A DNA stretch of 64,000 nucleotides from Beroe forskalii (taxonomy: Eukaryota > Ctenophora > Nuda > Beroida > Beroidae): assembly GCA_011033025.1 (NCBI GenBank), contig WFMF01000008.1, forward strand, positions 563,001 through 627,000, in the 5' to 3' direction. This document shows positions 1 through 11,900 of this stretch, piece after piece. The first letter of the stretch is position 1; every line of letters begins with the position of its first letter. The notes under the pieces are model-generated. The model saw nothing but the letters and a program-made list of their open reading frames with translations. It did not search any database and was not told the DNA's origin. The position numbers and the translations under genes were made by a program.

Positions 1-538
1 CACCTGGAAAAATTATCACACCCCAAAATTTCGAAAATTTGAAAACCTTGTGTAAGTGTTTATCAACCATCAAATCAAAATCAATTTTTGAAGCCGTTAT
101 ATAACAAAAATTATTGGAGCAAGAATTATATGATGATCGTTATGTAATAGCTGAAATCAAATAGAGATGATTGAATTACACATGTAGCAGAGGTGTTAGG
201 TATTCACTATTGAATTAGGTAGTGGTGTCGTAATGGAGGTTATTGAATTTTTGGTGTTTATTGTGCTTGGATGCTATGTACCATGGAAAGCTGATCGAAT
301 TACAAGGTGAATGTGCGAATATTAGAGTTTCGATTTAGTTCAATCACTGTTCACTTATTGGTAGACTTCTGTTTCCATTTGTTTATTGTCTAAAACTCAT
401 GCTTACTATGATTTAGCTTCTGCGAATTTCACTGGCAAACACTTGTAGTATGTAGTAGTATACAATACTGTTATATTGGAGTTGTTGGCATGTAGTGGGT
501 TAAATACATTCAGAAATTAATATTGTGTTCTTGTAACT
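1..538. other. AT-rich 5' flank of NDUFS4
   Basis: No open frame or RNA gene that I can support. It presumably holds the promoter and 5' untranslated region of the NDUFS4 gene; no clear TATA or initiator motif stands out. Confidence 0.4.
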
Positions 539-1063
539 ATGATATTGTTCAATACTCATTCATCAGGAATTATGTTGACAAGACTTGTGAGAGGATCATC
601 CTTGCCAAAATATCTGACAAGGACATTGAATACAAATTCTGATGTTATTGCACTTGAAAGGCAGGAAAAAATGGAAGTTGAAGACAAAAAAGTTGCAAAT
701 CATAAAGATATCAATAGGATGACACAAATTTCAGGATTTTCTCAGGTAGAGCAAAGTAGAAAAGTACAGATATATATTCCAGCAAAAAATGTGATGCAAA
801 GTGGAACACATGGAAAAGACAAATGGCGACTCAGGTGGGATACTCAAGAGAGATATGAAAATCCACTTATGGGGTGGGCTTCTTCAGGAGATCCTCTTTC
901 AAACCTACAAATAAGTTTTGCCTCTCCACAGCATGCAATCAATTACTGTGTCAAATATGGTTTTGAATATGAGGTTATTGAGCCAAATGTGATCAGCAAA
1001 AAGAAAAAAACATATGGAGATAACTTTGCTTGGAGTTCTCATACCAGAGTTGTTGCAAAATGA
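539..1063 (+). CDS. NDUFS4: NADH dehydrogenase iron-sulfur protein 4, mitochondrial
   Basis: Accessory 18 kDa subunit of respiratory complex I, in the matrix arm at the mitochondrial inner membrane. The 174-residue frame is full length for the family. The N-terminus is basic and Ser/Leu-rich like a matrix-targeting peptide. The conserved core follows: KVQIYIPAKNVMQSG, KWRLRWDTQERYENPLMGW, then SGDPLSNLQISF and the C-terminal YGDNFAWSSHTRV block, all typical of NDUFS4. The second Met, at 572 (MLTRLVRGSS), looks more like a natural transit-peptide start than the first at 539. The gene is uninterrupted here, while its neighbours are cut by many introns. It could be a native single-exon gene or an intact retrocopy. 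No upstream exon was identified. Confidence 0.93.
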   Translation: MILFNTHSSGIMLTRLVRGSSLPKYLTRTLNTNSDVIALERQEKMEVEDKKVANHKDINRMTQISGFSQVEQSRKVQIYIPAKNVMQSGTHGKDKWRLRWDTQERYENPLMGWASSGDPLSNLQISFASPQHAINYCVKYGFEYEVIEPNVISKKKKTYGDNFAWSSHTRVVAK

Positions 1064-1712
1064 GCATCATTTCAAATGGACTATGACCATTTCTTGGACA
1101 ATGAAAAATTAATCAGGTATTGGACTGAGTGTATATATTTTCACTTTTGCAATTAGCAATTGTGATATCAATGCTCATTTTGATGATAGATGTTGTAGAT
1201 GTTGTAGTTTGTCAAATACACCAACTTATTTCAAACTTTCTATTTAGGGCTTTAGGGGGGCAACCCCTCACTTTTGGTGTTTATAAAAGGTGAGCTTTTA
1301 CAAATTCATCACTGGCAAATATGTCCAAAATTTTTGCCTATTCAATTATGAAATAGTGCTCCTATTCTTTGTTCGAATACGTAATACGTTCATTCATATT
1401 ATAATATTGCTAAGTTTCAAACCATCTCCTTTGATTGCTGCATATATGGCAGGGTAATAATACAGCAAATACACATCGTTATATCACTCACAAGCTTGTG
1501 CATTTATTGCATGAATTCCACTCGCAAGCTTGGGGAATTAATGTGGTAATTTCACACCCAAGTGTGTATTTACTGTAAGTAATTGCTTTCTTATCATTAC
1601 TTTTTTATATTATGTCTTTCTATGATTTAATTCGCACTGTTTATTAGAAATAACTGATAATCCACATAATTATGTAATTTTGTCCAAAAGCATGTGAATG
1701 ATAAGAGAGGAT
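1064..1712 (+). other. NDUFS4 3' region and SMPD1 upstream region
   Basis: AT-rich spacer of about 650 bases between two genes on the same strand. The pair CTCACAAGCTTGTGCATTTA and ACTCGCAAGCTTGGGGAATT near 1,490-1,550 is a short imperfect duplication. No gene seen. Confidence 0.4.
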
Positions 1713-4700
1713 ATGAAGTTACTCCTAATAAGCCTCCTACTACTTCCCATTGCATGCTATCATATTTTACCTCCAGAAGAAATTGAACAACATTCAACAA
1801 AGCTTGATTTGCTCAGAAGTGCCAATAAAACTATTGATGAATTAATTTCTGGGAAAATGTGAGCTATATTTGATTTATGATTAATGAAGTTTTATCTTCT
1901 ACCGAAGTTACCTAGTTGGTTGACCTGTTGTGTATCAACTACATTGTTCTTTACATTAACTGTGCTACATGCTTTTGATATCTCTGCTAGATTATAATGA
2001 ATATATTCCCCATCATCAGTGAAATCATTTTTTCAGAAATATAAAATGCTTGGCTTGTGAACTATTTGTTGAGACTGCTCAAATTCTGATTCAGCTCAAT
2101 GCATCAGAAAATGACTTGATATACTTAATCAAGAAAGCTTGTATTCTTCTCAACATTGAGGATGAAAGGGTAATTACTATTAGCACATTCCCAGCCATCT
2201 TCTACTTGATTTTTAAATTTAATAATTTCTGCCATTAATTGTCTTTGTAATGCATTGAATTTCGACATTCCTCATTGCTGTAGTTGTCACTCTAGTTATT
2301 ATTATAATATTATTGATTACAGTATTTATCTATCACTTTCAGGTTTGCACATATGTTACAGAAGAATATCGGGATGAATTTTTTGCTGTTGCTTCCAAAC
2401 TAGTATTCCATCCTGCCTGGCTCTGCTATGCTGCAGTGGGTTCATCTTGTGGAGAACCTCCAGATATATTTGACTACTGGAATGTTACTGTCCCTGGCAA
2501 CAAGCCCAAACCAGAACCTCTGATCCGACCTCCTGATGGCTTGCCCACTCTCAGAGTCGTCCAGATTTCTGACATCCATGTGGACCTTGAGTACAAAGTG
2601 GGATCTGCTAAGAAGTGTGATGAACCTCTCTGTTGCAGAGATAGTGAGTTAGTTGCTCCAGTCACAATGATTGCTCCAATCTGGGCTTTAGATTGTTACT
2701 AATATATAGTATTTTTAGGAGGAAAACTGCGTGAGTTCTCCTGTTTAATCAATACACGTGTCATCTTTCAGAAAAGCCCTCCTCAACAGAAGATATGGCA
2801 GGTTACTGGGGTTCTCTTTATGCAGACTGTGATATTCCCTTACGCACCTTTGTGGAAACACTCAAATACATTTCCCGTGAGCTAAAGGTATAACCTGCTA
2901 TGTATGCTCTGCATAAGAACTAAAAAAATAAATTACTCTCGCTCCCTAGTCCCTGCATTGTAGTGCTGCATTTTTAGTGATTAGCTCTATTATCATTTAT
3001 CTGAAAAGTGTAGCCAAGCAAAGCCTTTTACTCCTCCAGCCAGATATAGTGTTTTGGACTGGTGATATCCCTGCCCATGACATTTGGAACCAGACTCGGG
3101 AAGCTCAGTTACACCACATTGAATTAGCTGCAGATCTCATCTCTCAGTACCTTCCTGGTATACCAGTCTTCCCTTCTCTTGGAAACCACGAGAGCTCACC
3201 AGTTGATAGGTATATCTGAAATAGGCCCTTTCCTGGCCTGAAACGTACACGTTACTTCTGTTTTGTCTATAGCTCTAGAAAGCTAGAGGCAAAAAACGGG
3301 CAAAGAATTGGCCATACCCGATTCCTGCCCCATATTACAGCTGCTGTACTTATACAATTTGTTCTCAATCTTCGTTCCCTGCAGTTTCCCACCGCCCGGC
3401 CTCACGAATGACCATCTATCCAACAAGTGGCTGAATGAGTTTGCGCAAAAGATCTGGTCTCGTTGGATACCACCCGAATCGCTCCCCACTATCGGATTTG
3501 GAGTAGTTATTAGCAAGGTTTTTAAATAAATATTGTTAAAAGTACGGCAAAAATACGATACGAATTTTTCTCCAGGAGCCAATACGCCGTACTTTTAGTT
3601 GATCCCTCACTTTTCTTCCAGATAATGAATTGCCGTCTCTTATCCCTGATCACATGATTTCTTTCAACCTCTCAGTGGAGGGTTCTACGCAGTGGAGTAC
3701 TCGTGGCAACTGCGGATCCTCTCCCTAAACATGCAGTACTGTGATAACCTCAACTTCTGGCTCTACCTCAATAACACTGATCCTGGGGGCCAGCTGGCAT
3801 GGCTGGTGGACGAGCTCACGTGGGCTGAGCAGCGAAATAAGAAGGTTAACGGTTTACAGGATGGGATGTATTAATATGTTGTATTTAATTGTATAGTGTG
3901 CACTGTACAGTGTACATGATGCACATGGCACAATAATTCTTAAAATAAAGTCGGACCTTTACTATCCAAAACTTCAAAATTGAATTTTGGGTGATTTTTG
4001 TACCGATTCTTCTAGCACTTACTAAAGCTCTTACGTACTAATATGTTGATATCAGGTAATCATTCTGGGCCATATTCCTACCTGCCACTCCGTCTGCCTC
4101 AAATCTTTCAGTTGGAACTACTACAAGATAATAGACAGGTACTGTTGAATTTGAGACTTCCTCTTGACCTGAGAAAAATTCTTTGATCTTGCTTGTGCCT
4201 TCTTTTCAACCCCAAATCCTTGTTGAATTTTTTCCACCTACTCTATTTGAGGACCCTTCCACTATTCGGCCTTCTCTGTCATCTCCCCTCTATTCTTCCT
4301 CTTCGCCATCGGTTTGAGTTTACTATCGTGCGTGGGTCACTGGGTCACTGGTCAGTACATGTAACCCCCCGTAGGTTCGAGTCTACTATCGTGGGTCAGT
4401 GCATGTACCCCCCGTAGGTTTGACTCTACTATCGTGGGTCAGTACACATAACCCCCGTAGGTTTGAGTCTACTATCGTGGGTCAGTACACATAACCCCCG
4501 TAGGTTTGAGTCTACTATCGTGGGTCAGTACGTGGGTCACACCCACCAAGACCAGTACTGCATGATGTACAGTGAGGATGAGACCCATCATCCTACCGGG
4601 TTCCAGTTCATATCTCCCAGCGTCACCACCTACTCCAACTTCAAACCTTCTGTCAGAGTTTACACGCTAGATGGTGCGTATTATGTCTGCTCTGTGGCGG

Positions 4701-6510
4701 TTTGGATGAAGCCATTCATAACCTAGATATGCTAAACGGATGGAAAATAAACCCTCAAAGTAGACAATATTGACAAAGTTTAGACTTGAGTCGCTTTTAT
4801 AAGTAGTTCCTATCAGCTGATGGGTAACTGTTTGGCCCTGCTTTTCTACCCATATCACATACCTTATTGGCCTTTATTTAGCCGGCCTTTTTTTTAACCG
4901 GCCCTTTTTCTAACTGGCCCTATGGACAAAAATCGAATCATTTTTGAACCATTTAAACCGGCCCCTTGGACAAAAATTTTTGAATCAGTTGCCAAAAACA
5001 AGAAAAATTTGCTCAAAAGTAGCCACAAAAACCAACTTACACTAAGTAAATTGTATCAAAAAACTCAAATACTGGTCTAATATCATGATTTAAGTCATTA
5101 TCTGTGTTATATTATGACGGTCAAATGAATTTGCCAGTACATAAGCCAAGTAACAAAAGTTTCATCTGACCTCAATCAACTGGCCTTTAATTTCATCGGC
5201 CCCATTTTAACCGGCCATTTTTTTAACCGGCCCTTTGGACAAAAATCTCAAAGTCGTTTTTGTCCTTAAGGGCCGGTTAAATAAGGGCCAATAAGGTATA
5301 TACAACCTGAAACCATTGGTATTGATATACCGTTGTAAAGTTCTTGACAGTCATCACTAAATAACCGGAAAGCGTGCTTTTGGGAGCAGTAGAAGCATGT
5401 TCGATGTTTGAAGTGTAAAACCAGCCGGCTTTTGACTGCCTTCTTCACACAGGGATGCACGCAGATTCCACATTTAGACCACTCAATGCTGAGACCTTCC
5501 TATTTGATTTGGACAGAGCGAACGAGAAAAACGAAACAGTTTGGTTCAAAGAATACGACACTCAGGTTAGGCAGCTTATTGACGTATTGCTCATAGCAAG
5601 TAGCAACTCCATATAATTGTCAGGATCATCCTCTTCACTACCTCTTGCTCTTTGCTCTTTGGAATAATATGACTTCAATTAATATCTTCTCTGTAAGGGT
5701 TTTTACTACAAATTTGAAGCATAGTATCACTATCCATTGGTCGTTCTCATTTCTTCATAATCTCAGACGGCGTATAATCTGACGTGGCTGGTTCCTGAGA
5801 CAATGCACTCCCTTTACGAGCGCTTCACGAAGGACAAGGCGTTCTTTGAGGATACATTCTACAAGTACGTTATGTATTTGTTCAGTGTATTGTGTATAGT
5901 GTACTTTGAATGGTGCAGTGTATGGTGTTTGGTGCAGTGTATGGTGTATCTTGTACAGTGTATAGTGTTTACTCTATAGATTATATTGAGTACTTGATGA
6001 GGTTAACGATGATGATGCATTGCTGGGCAATCAAAATCTTAAAAAGAAACACCTGTTTTTATGGTTTTGCAATTTGCATGCTACAAAAAACATACCGTCG
6101 GTACCATTACTTTATTAAACGAGGAACTTGTTATGAGTTATCTTGGTTATTTGAATATTAACAAGTGTCAAATTTCAGTAATGCACATAATCGCGATTCT
6201 TCAGAAAACAATGACCGGCTACCACCTTACTTGCATAGTGTGCCATAGTTTAATTTAAATGCAAAATTTGACACATTGGCTGTTACAGCTATTGGAACAA
6301 GACTAAAACATTAAAATAAATGTTCCATAACGACACAATTTGTTCAGGTTTCGCTATCACATGATACCGGACAAAAAGCCACTTGAGGAGGCCGAATACC
6401 GAGCTAACCTGTGTGAAATACTCACGGGGAGATCACATGACCCTGACATCTGTAAGGACATTACCCTCTCTGAGCTTCATGCTTTCCAGGACAAAAACAA
6501 AATGTGCTGA
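1713..6510 (+). CDS. SMPD1: acid sphingomyelinase (sphingomyelin phosphodiesterase)
   Basis: Secreted or lysosomal enzyme hydrolysing sphingomyelin to ceramide and phosphocholine. Twelve exons: 1713-1858, 2037-2169, 2343-2643, 2772-2887, 3040-3209, 3385-~3500, 3676-3844, 4056-4138, 4504-4673, 5453-5565, 5767-5864, 6348-6510 (stop TGA). A signal peptide ([16 protein letters not shown]) is followed by a saposin-B domain with paired Cys ([13 protein letters not shown]). The metallophosphatase domain then shows its metal ligands in order: [32 protein letters not shown] and GHTHQDQ. The Cys-rich C-terminal region ends KMC. Phases agree at every junction but one. Exon 6 has no canonical donor in the required phase after ESLPTIG, which could be an assembly indel or a non-canonical donor. 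Intron 9 carries a 435-bp MITE. Exon 9 begins in a repeat array made of its own acceptor. Confidence 0.92.
4310..4545 (+). repeat. tandem copies of SMPD1 exon 9 splice acceptor and exon start
   Basis: About five copies of a roughly 46-base unit containing CCCCCGTAG then GTTTGAGTCTACTATCGTGG. The last copy (acceptor AG at 4502-4503) joins the real exon in the right phase and reads [15 protein letters not shown]. Earlier copies keep an AG acceptor and the same codons but lead back into repeat. Only the last gives the GHTH metal motif. Confidence 0.85.
4862..5296. mobile_element. MITE copy 1, TA-flanked, CCTTATTGGCC termini
   Basis: A 435-bp element with inverted ends CCTTATTGGCC / GGCCAATAAGG and inner GGCCGGTTAAA motifs, flanked by TA on both sides (4860-4861, 5297-5298). 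It has no coding capacity. It is nearly identical to the element at 41,360-41,793 in opposite orientation. TA duplication suggests Tc1/mariner-type mobilisation. It lies in SMPD1 intron 9. Confidence 0.85.
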
Positions 6511-7095
6511 TTAATTCAAGTAGGATGTGTTGGTGAAGTACCAAATTTTAGGCAATGCTGCGTCTTCAATTCATGTTATTTAGTCTCGATAATGACGTCA
6601 GCATCGCCCTCTTATTGTTCACTAGACTGCCTTAATTCGTTAATAAGTACCCCACTAATCCCTAATATTTTAAACATCAAACCAAAGTACAGAAGTACTC
6701 TGATTTAATCCGTTCATAATATAATATCTGTGTATTGCTGAATCCCTGGTGATGTCATAGCAATGTGTTGCGATGACGTCATCTTAGCTCTCTGCCCCAA
6801 CGCCTTGCTCTCTAATTAATGAGCTGTGGTATATGAGCTCCTGTTTACTGCGTTCTCGTAGACATTCACTGTAGTATTTATGTGTATTAATGTGTGTAAA
6901 TTTTAAATTTCCTTGATCAGATAAATGTTGATTTTAGGATGCTACTCATTTAGCACATTTTGATCTGTTGTTGAGGCGTACCAGATATTATAAATTTTCA
7001 TATTTCATCTCCCAAATCCTGATAAATATGCCATTTTTTCAACACAAGGAAATATTTTCGTGGCTGCATATAGTCCTCTCAAACACCTCTCAGTC
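6511..7095. other. SMPD1 3' region and U2 upstream region
   Basis: AT-rich. Contains two TGACGTCA palindromes (6593-6600 and 6774-6781). The last ~80 bases would contain the snRNA promoter element, but I cannot assign it from sequence alone. Confidence 0.4.
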
Positions 7096-7283
7096 ATCGC
7101 TTCTCGGCCTTTTGGCTAAGATCAAGTGTAGTATCTGTTCTTATCAGTTTAATATCTGATACGCTACTCATCGAGTAGCTTCAATATTAAATTGATTTTT
7201 GGCAACTGGTCTCGGATGTGGAGCTTGCTTCAGCCGGACCACGAGTCTTCCCCGTATTGCAGTACCTCGGGGCTAGGCTCACC
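7096..7283 (+). ncRNA. U2: U2 spliceosomal snRNA
   Basis: Starts ATCGCTTCTCGGCCTTTTGG and continues through GTGTAGTATCTGTTCTTATC, which holds the branch-point recognition sequence GTAGTA, then CAGTTTAATATCTGATAC. Stem IIa follows (CTACTCATCGAGTAG). The Sm-site region reads TTGATTTTTGG, and stem IV carries GTATTGCAGTACCTCGG with the end at GGCTCACC. Length is about 188 nt, as expected for animal U2. Stem arms have changed with compensation while the loops are conserved, which argues for a functional gene. Directly downstream are a perfect hairpin (CCTCCCGCAAGGGAGG) and CTTTAAGAATGAG, which could be the 3'-end formation signal. Confidence 0.95.
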
Positions 7284-7334
7284 TCCCGCAAGGGAGGCTT
7301 TAAGAATGAGTGACATAGATAATTCAAACCTGTG

Positions 7335-7495
7335 CACGGTCATGTCCCATGGTGATTAAGATGTCTCGGCACAGTTTCTCGAGGTTTTAGCGCAACATGT
7401 TTTTATGTTGCACCTAGTTGCTAGTGCTTCCGCCTTGCAGTTCCCAGCAGGGAGCTGTGTCCCATCTCTCGGGATGGGGACATTACAATAGATAC
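7335..7495 (+). ncRNA. candidate structured RNA downstream of U2
   Basis: A GC-richer island in AT-rich sequence with three successive hairpins: GCAACATGTTTTTATGTTGC (perfect 7-bp stem), AGTTCCCAGCAGGGAGCT, and GTCCCATCTCTCGGGATGGG closing with GAC. It ends GGGGACATTACAAT, where an ACA triplet sits shortly before the possible 3' end. That layout loosely recalls an H/ACA snoRNA, but I do not recognise the sequence. It may also be U2 3' flanking sequence of no function. Confidence 0.3.
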
Positions 7496-8909
7496 GGTTT
7501 ATCATGAAACCAATCCCCTCAACGCAATTAAGCTTTGTTGATGATTTCAGTGACCCATTTAAATCATCAGGGTGTTCTCAGATATATCCATAAGTCGGAT
7601 TCAGATTCGTGAATTGAGGTCTATAAATTATGGTTTTGTATGTTGAATATTTCAAAAACAACTCTCTTAAATAATTACTTAGTGAAATCTGAGGATATCT
7701 TGAATTTTCTATTATATCTTGTTTACTCTATTCAATATACACACTTTCACATCTTTTTTTGTTGCTTTTTAGCTTTTTGTATGGTTTATATTCGTTGCTG
7801 ATGTGTTGGTGGAATTGATATTGTTTCTAGTACCACACAATGTGTGTTGAGTTTTCTAGATCTGGAAATCTAAATAATTATTTCTTTTTTTTAAAGATCA
7901 GATTTAATAAAATTTAATAAAGCTATTATTGTATAATATTAATGGTGATTGTTTTGTAATAATTCGATGTTGATAATTTATGTTAAATAAAAATTGCTTT
8001 TATTCCTGGGAGTTTCAATATGCTTTAAATTTAACCCTCGAAGAAATTGGTGAATCAAATCTGTTATTTTCTTAATCCTTTTGTTGACCAGTTATTCGAT
8101 ACCATAATTTGATGCATTATCTTTGGACATCAAATTTCAAAACTTGCTAGTTTTGGGTTTCGCTAATTGTAAATGGTATAATCACACACAATACAGTCCA
8201 GTCTTCATGAAATACGAAATGACGAATGAAACTATCAGTACTACAGACTTACAGAGACATTTTTGTGTACAGAGACATTGATTAATTGATTTCATCACAG
8301 TTTCTGTACTGTGTTTTTTCTTTCTAAAGTCCCCCACACTTGTTTCCAGAACTGAAAATATTCGATTTTGAATTTTCAAGAAGACCGAATTTTGACGATT
8401 TTTTCCGGTCGCAAAAATTCAAAATGGAATATTTTCGGTTCTGAGGCCTAAATCAAAAATCCGTTGGAAAAATCTCTTCATTTTAATCCCTAGAACATAG
8501 TATCTGGAAAATTTCAGAGCGATTCTCAAAAAAATGAAGGACGTTTTCGGCAAATCGCGATTGAAGTTCGCGCGCGTACTGTTAAAGGCAAGTTCCGATT
8601 TTCAAGATCTCAGGCTAGGAACAAGATTTTTATTCCGTAAAGTTTTTGGGGTGGCTACGATGCTCCTCTATAATTTCTAGCCAAAACTCCATTTTTGGCC
8701 ATCGACACCCCATATGTTTCAAAGAGAAACATATGCTACTTTTCGATTGACTTGGTTAATGAATATTGACTTGATATAACAACCGGATAATTAGTCAACT
8801 AAAATTGATAAAATACGTCCTGGATGTTGACGATGAAATTTCTTTTACTCAGCTTTATCATCGATGCCTATCACTGACTAACATTTAACTAATTAACTGC
8901 CGTAGTGCC
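7496..8909. other. AT-rich intergenic region with one inverted repeat
   Basis: No gene recognised. About 8,347-8,445 is an inverted repeat: CCAGAACTGAAAATATTCGA pairs with ATATTTTCGGTTCTGAGG, with ~33-base arms around a ~35-base spacer, likely a small hairpin MITE. The remainder is A/T-rich and unremarkable. Confidence 0.4.
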
Positions 8910-11900
8910 ATGGATAAACGTAAGATAAAACAGCAGCAGAACGTCATTCTGAATGATTTGGAGGAGCTGGAGGCTGATGCCAAGAAGCTGAGTAATCCGG
9001 ACACTGATCTCGATAGGACTTTCCAAATGTTACAGCAAAAACTCCAAGAAAGGTAATGTGACTGTTACAAAATTGAAGAATTTCATTCAGCGGGCAAGTT
9101 GAAAACGTTAAAGGATGCGAGAGGATAGTCAAGAATCAAAAGCTTTGGGAAAATCGTGAGATTCATGAAACTTGAAAAATTGGGACGATCAGGGATATTC
9201 AAAATGCGAATTGCGCTCTGTACAAATAAATTTATTTTGGTTTTTAATTATTGGTTGAAAGGAAACATCTGTTTATGGTCTAATTAGCTTATTCCGATTC
9301 TATATTCAAGTTTATCTGCAGGTATGAAGCACTGAAAAGGGAAATGTCAGGCCCTGCTCCATCGGACCTCCTGAGAGAGATTGACGAACTGAGATATGAG
9401 ACACAGCAGATTGATAAGGACCCGGGGAGACTCAGACAGGTGCAGTTTTTATTTAACCTGCGGTTCACACGAGATTTAGTTGTCACAACTCACATCTCGC
9501 AAGTTTTTCCTGTTGTTATAATTGCAATGGATTCTGTAGATGAAATATCCTCCAATCAGAATTATATCCTCCGTTCAAATCATGTGGAATTTCTTCATTA
9601 CAGGTGCACAAGAAGGTGTGTGAGTTGAAGTCTGATATTCTGTTTGCTCCAACTCCCCCTAAGATCGATGTGAACCCACTCCTAGATGCTATCGATCACA
9701 TGGGTTTAGATGGTAAGGATGATGAGCTAGAATTTACCACTTTTCAAATTCAATTTCACAAATTAACAACTCTTGATAAATTGGCGTACTTCCATGATTC
9801 AAAACATGGTCTTCATGTTTAAACTTTAAAGAAACCCACATGTTCAGGCAGTGACATAGAGGAGAGCACTTCCCACTCTACGCCCCTATCCACTCCCCAC
9901 TCTGCAGCCCACTCGGCAGCCTTCTCAGCCCCACTCGCTCCTCACATCAGAGACCCCCTCCCCTCTGAGCCAGCCCCCTCGTCTCACTACACCAGAGAAC
10001 CCAGACTACCTACTCCTGAGTCTACCTCCAATAGTTTGCCGTACAGAGACAGCCAGCATTCAGGGGGTTCTGAGAGACAGCAGCTTAGAGGATCGTCTAG
10101 GTCAGTAGACAGACAGGTTGAGAGGGTGTCAGATGGTGATAGGACGAGGAGTGAGGAGATGGAGTCTAGATCTACTGGCAGACTCACGGATACAGACAGC
10201 AGACATTCCAAGCGCCAAGAACAGAAACAGGTACTTCAAAACAATCCGGCGTTAAAAACAATCCTGCGGCAAGTTTTGCTGATGGAGTCTCTGGAACTCA
10301 TACGTCACTACATATTTTGTTAAAACCAAGGCAGACTGCTAGTGGCGTCAGTAAACACTAAACAGTCTCATTGCTGATCACACTGATTTCTAATCACACT
10401 TTTTTTTTTTCGAGGTGAACGTATTTTCGAGCTCGAGTTCGTGCATTACTAAGCAGATAGTCAAGCTCGCACTTGTATGGAACGCGCGAATCCCAACGTC
10501 ATTTCATTTCACAAAGGACCCCAAATATAATCAGCACGCACGTTTACATTGACTGCATTTTAGCTTTCAGTTTGGCAAAATTACCACATCCTGCTTGACT
10601 GCCAGCTATAGACCCACAGGACCTCTCACCCCCACAGTTTATGTTTATAGTAGTTGTATTGGTCGAGACTATCTTGTAAAATGGTGAAATTGTTTCAGTC
10701 GGACTTGGTATCTCCGGCCGCCTTGTTGACTCCCGGGGCCTTTACCTCCACTCAACCTAAGGTAAGATATCAAGGGTAGGTGGGCGTGTCATGTTCTCTG
10801 GAGCCGAATAGCGAATGCTGATTCTTTTTATCATATGTTTCATGGAATGACAATCAATGATCTTTTCTGTCAACCATTAGCTGCCAATTTTCATGTGTTT
10901 TGCGTTTATTATAACTTGATATCCCGAACTTACTACTCTTTTAATAGCCTGCATTTGCTAATCTTTCAATAGCCCGCATTCGCTAATCTTCCAATAGCCC
11001 GCAGCTGGTTTTAGACCTATTGCACCAGAACGAAACTCTGAAAAACCAGGTCCCAAGCCCCAAAGTCCTGTGAGAAGGCCCCCAAGTCCCATTGGACCCC
11101 AAAGTCCTACTGCCAATCATGATCGAAGTATCACCCCGACTGTTACTGCTCCTGAACTTTCTGCAAATTCCAAGCAACCGTATCACTATTTCAATCCCCA
11201 AACTAAAGTAAGAACTGATGTAGGTGTATAAGGAGTGCGTAAATTATTTCCTATTCCCAAATAAAATTCCTATCCGCTAATCTTGAGCATGTTGCAGCAT
11301 TTGGTACATAGATTTGATGGGGTTGTTTTGAATAGGATTAAATTTATGCCAAGTTTGCCGGGCGATTCATTTTTAAACGGTTCTGGGCATGGGTGTTATT
11401 TGACCCTGCTAAACATTTACTGATTTACTACCCAATGGGCTGATTATAAATATCGCTAATCGATCAGTGTATCTTTATGATCATGTGTCATTTGATCCTT
11501 TTGATATATCAATCATCATTGAACTGCTCGCTGCTGTTGCTTTGTGATTACGAGCTCACTTTCAGAGTATAGAGCTACGAGATATTACACCAGATCGCAA
11601 TACACAGGTTTTCAGAAGCTATTGGCGACTAATTTCAGTTTTTAAAGCTATGCCACTGAAGAGAATTCTAAATTTTCAGTCTGAACTGACGCTATCTGAA
11701 CGTTATGATTAGATAGAACAAATAGAATATGCCCTGCTAACGTATCTCTTTTTCTCAGATCCGCCCCGAAGACAAGAGTCGTCGGGTTACCGAGGAGCCT
11801 GTAACACCAGTTCGAGAGGAAACAGCTGTGCTTCCATCCCGAGGATACGAGAGCAGGCCCCCTGAAGGGAGACGGTCAAATAGTACACCAAAAGACCCGG

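Noticed and set aside
7335..7495. Spliced-leader RNA
   Set aside because: No donor GT with a downstream Sm site in the expected arrangement.
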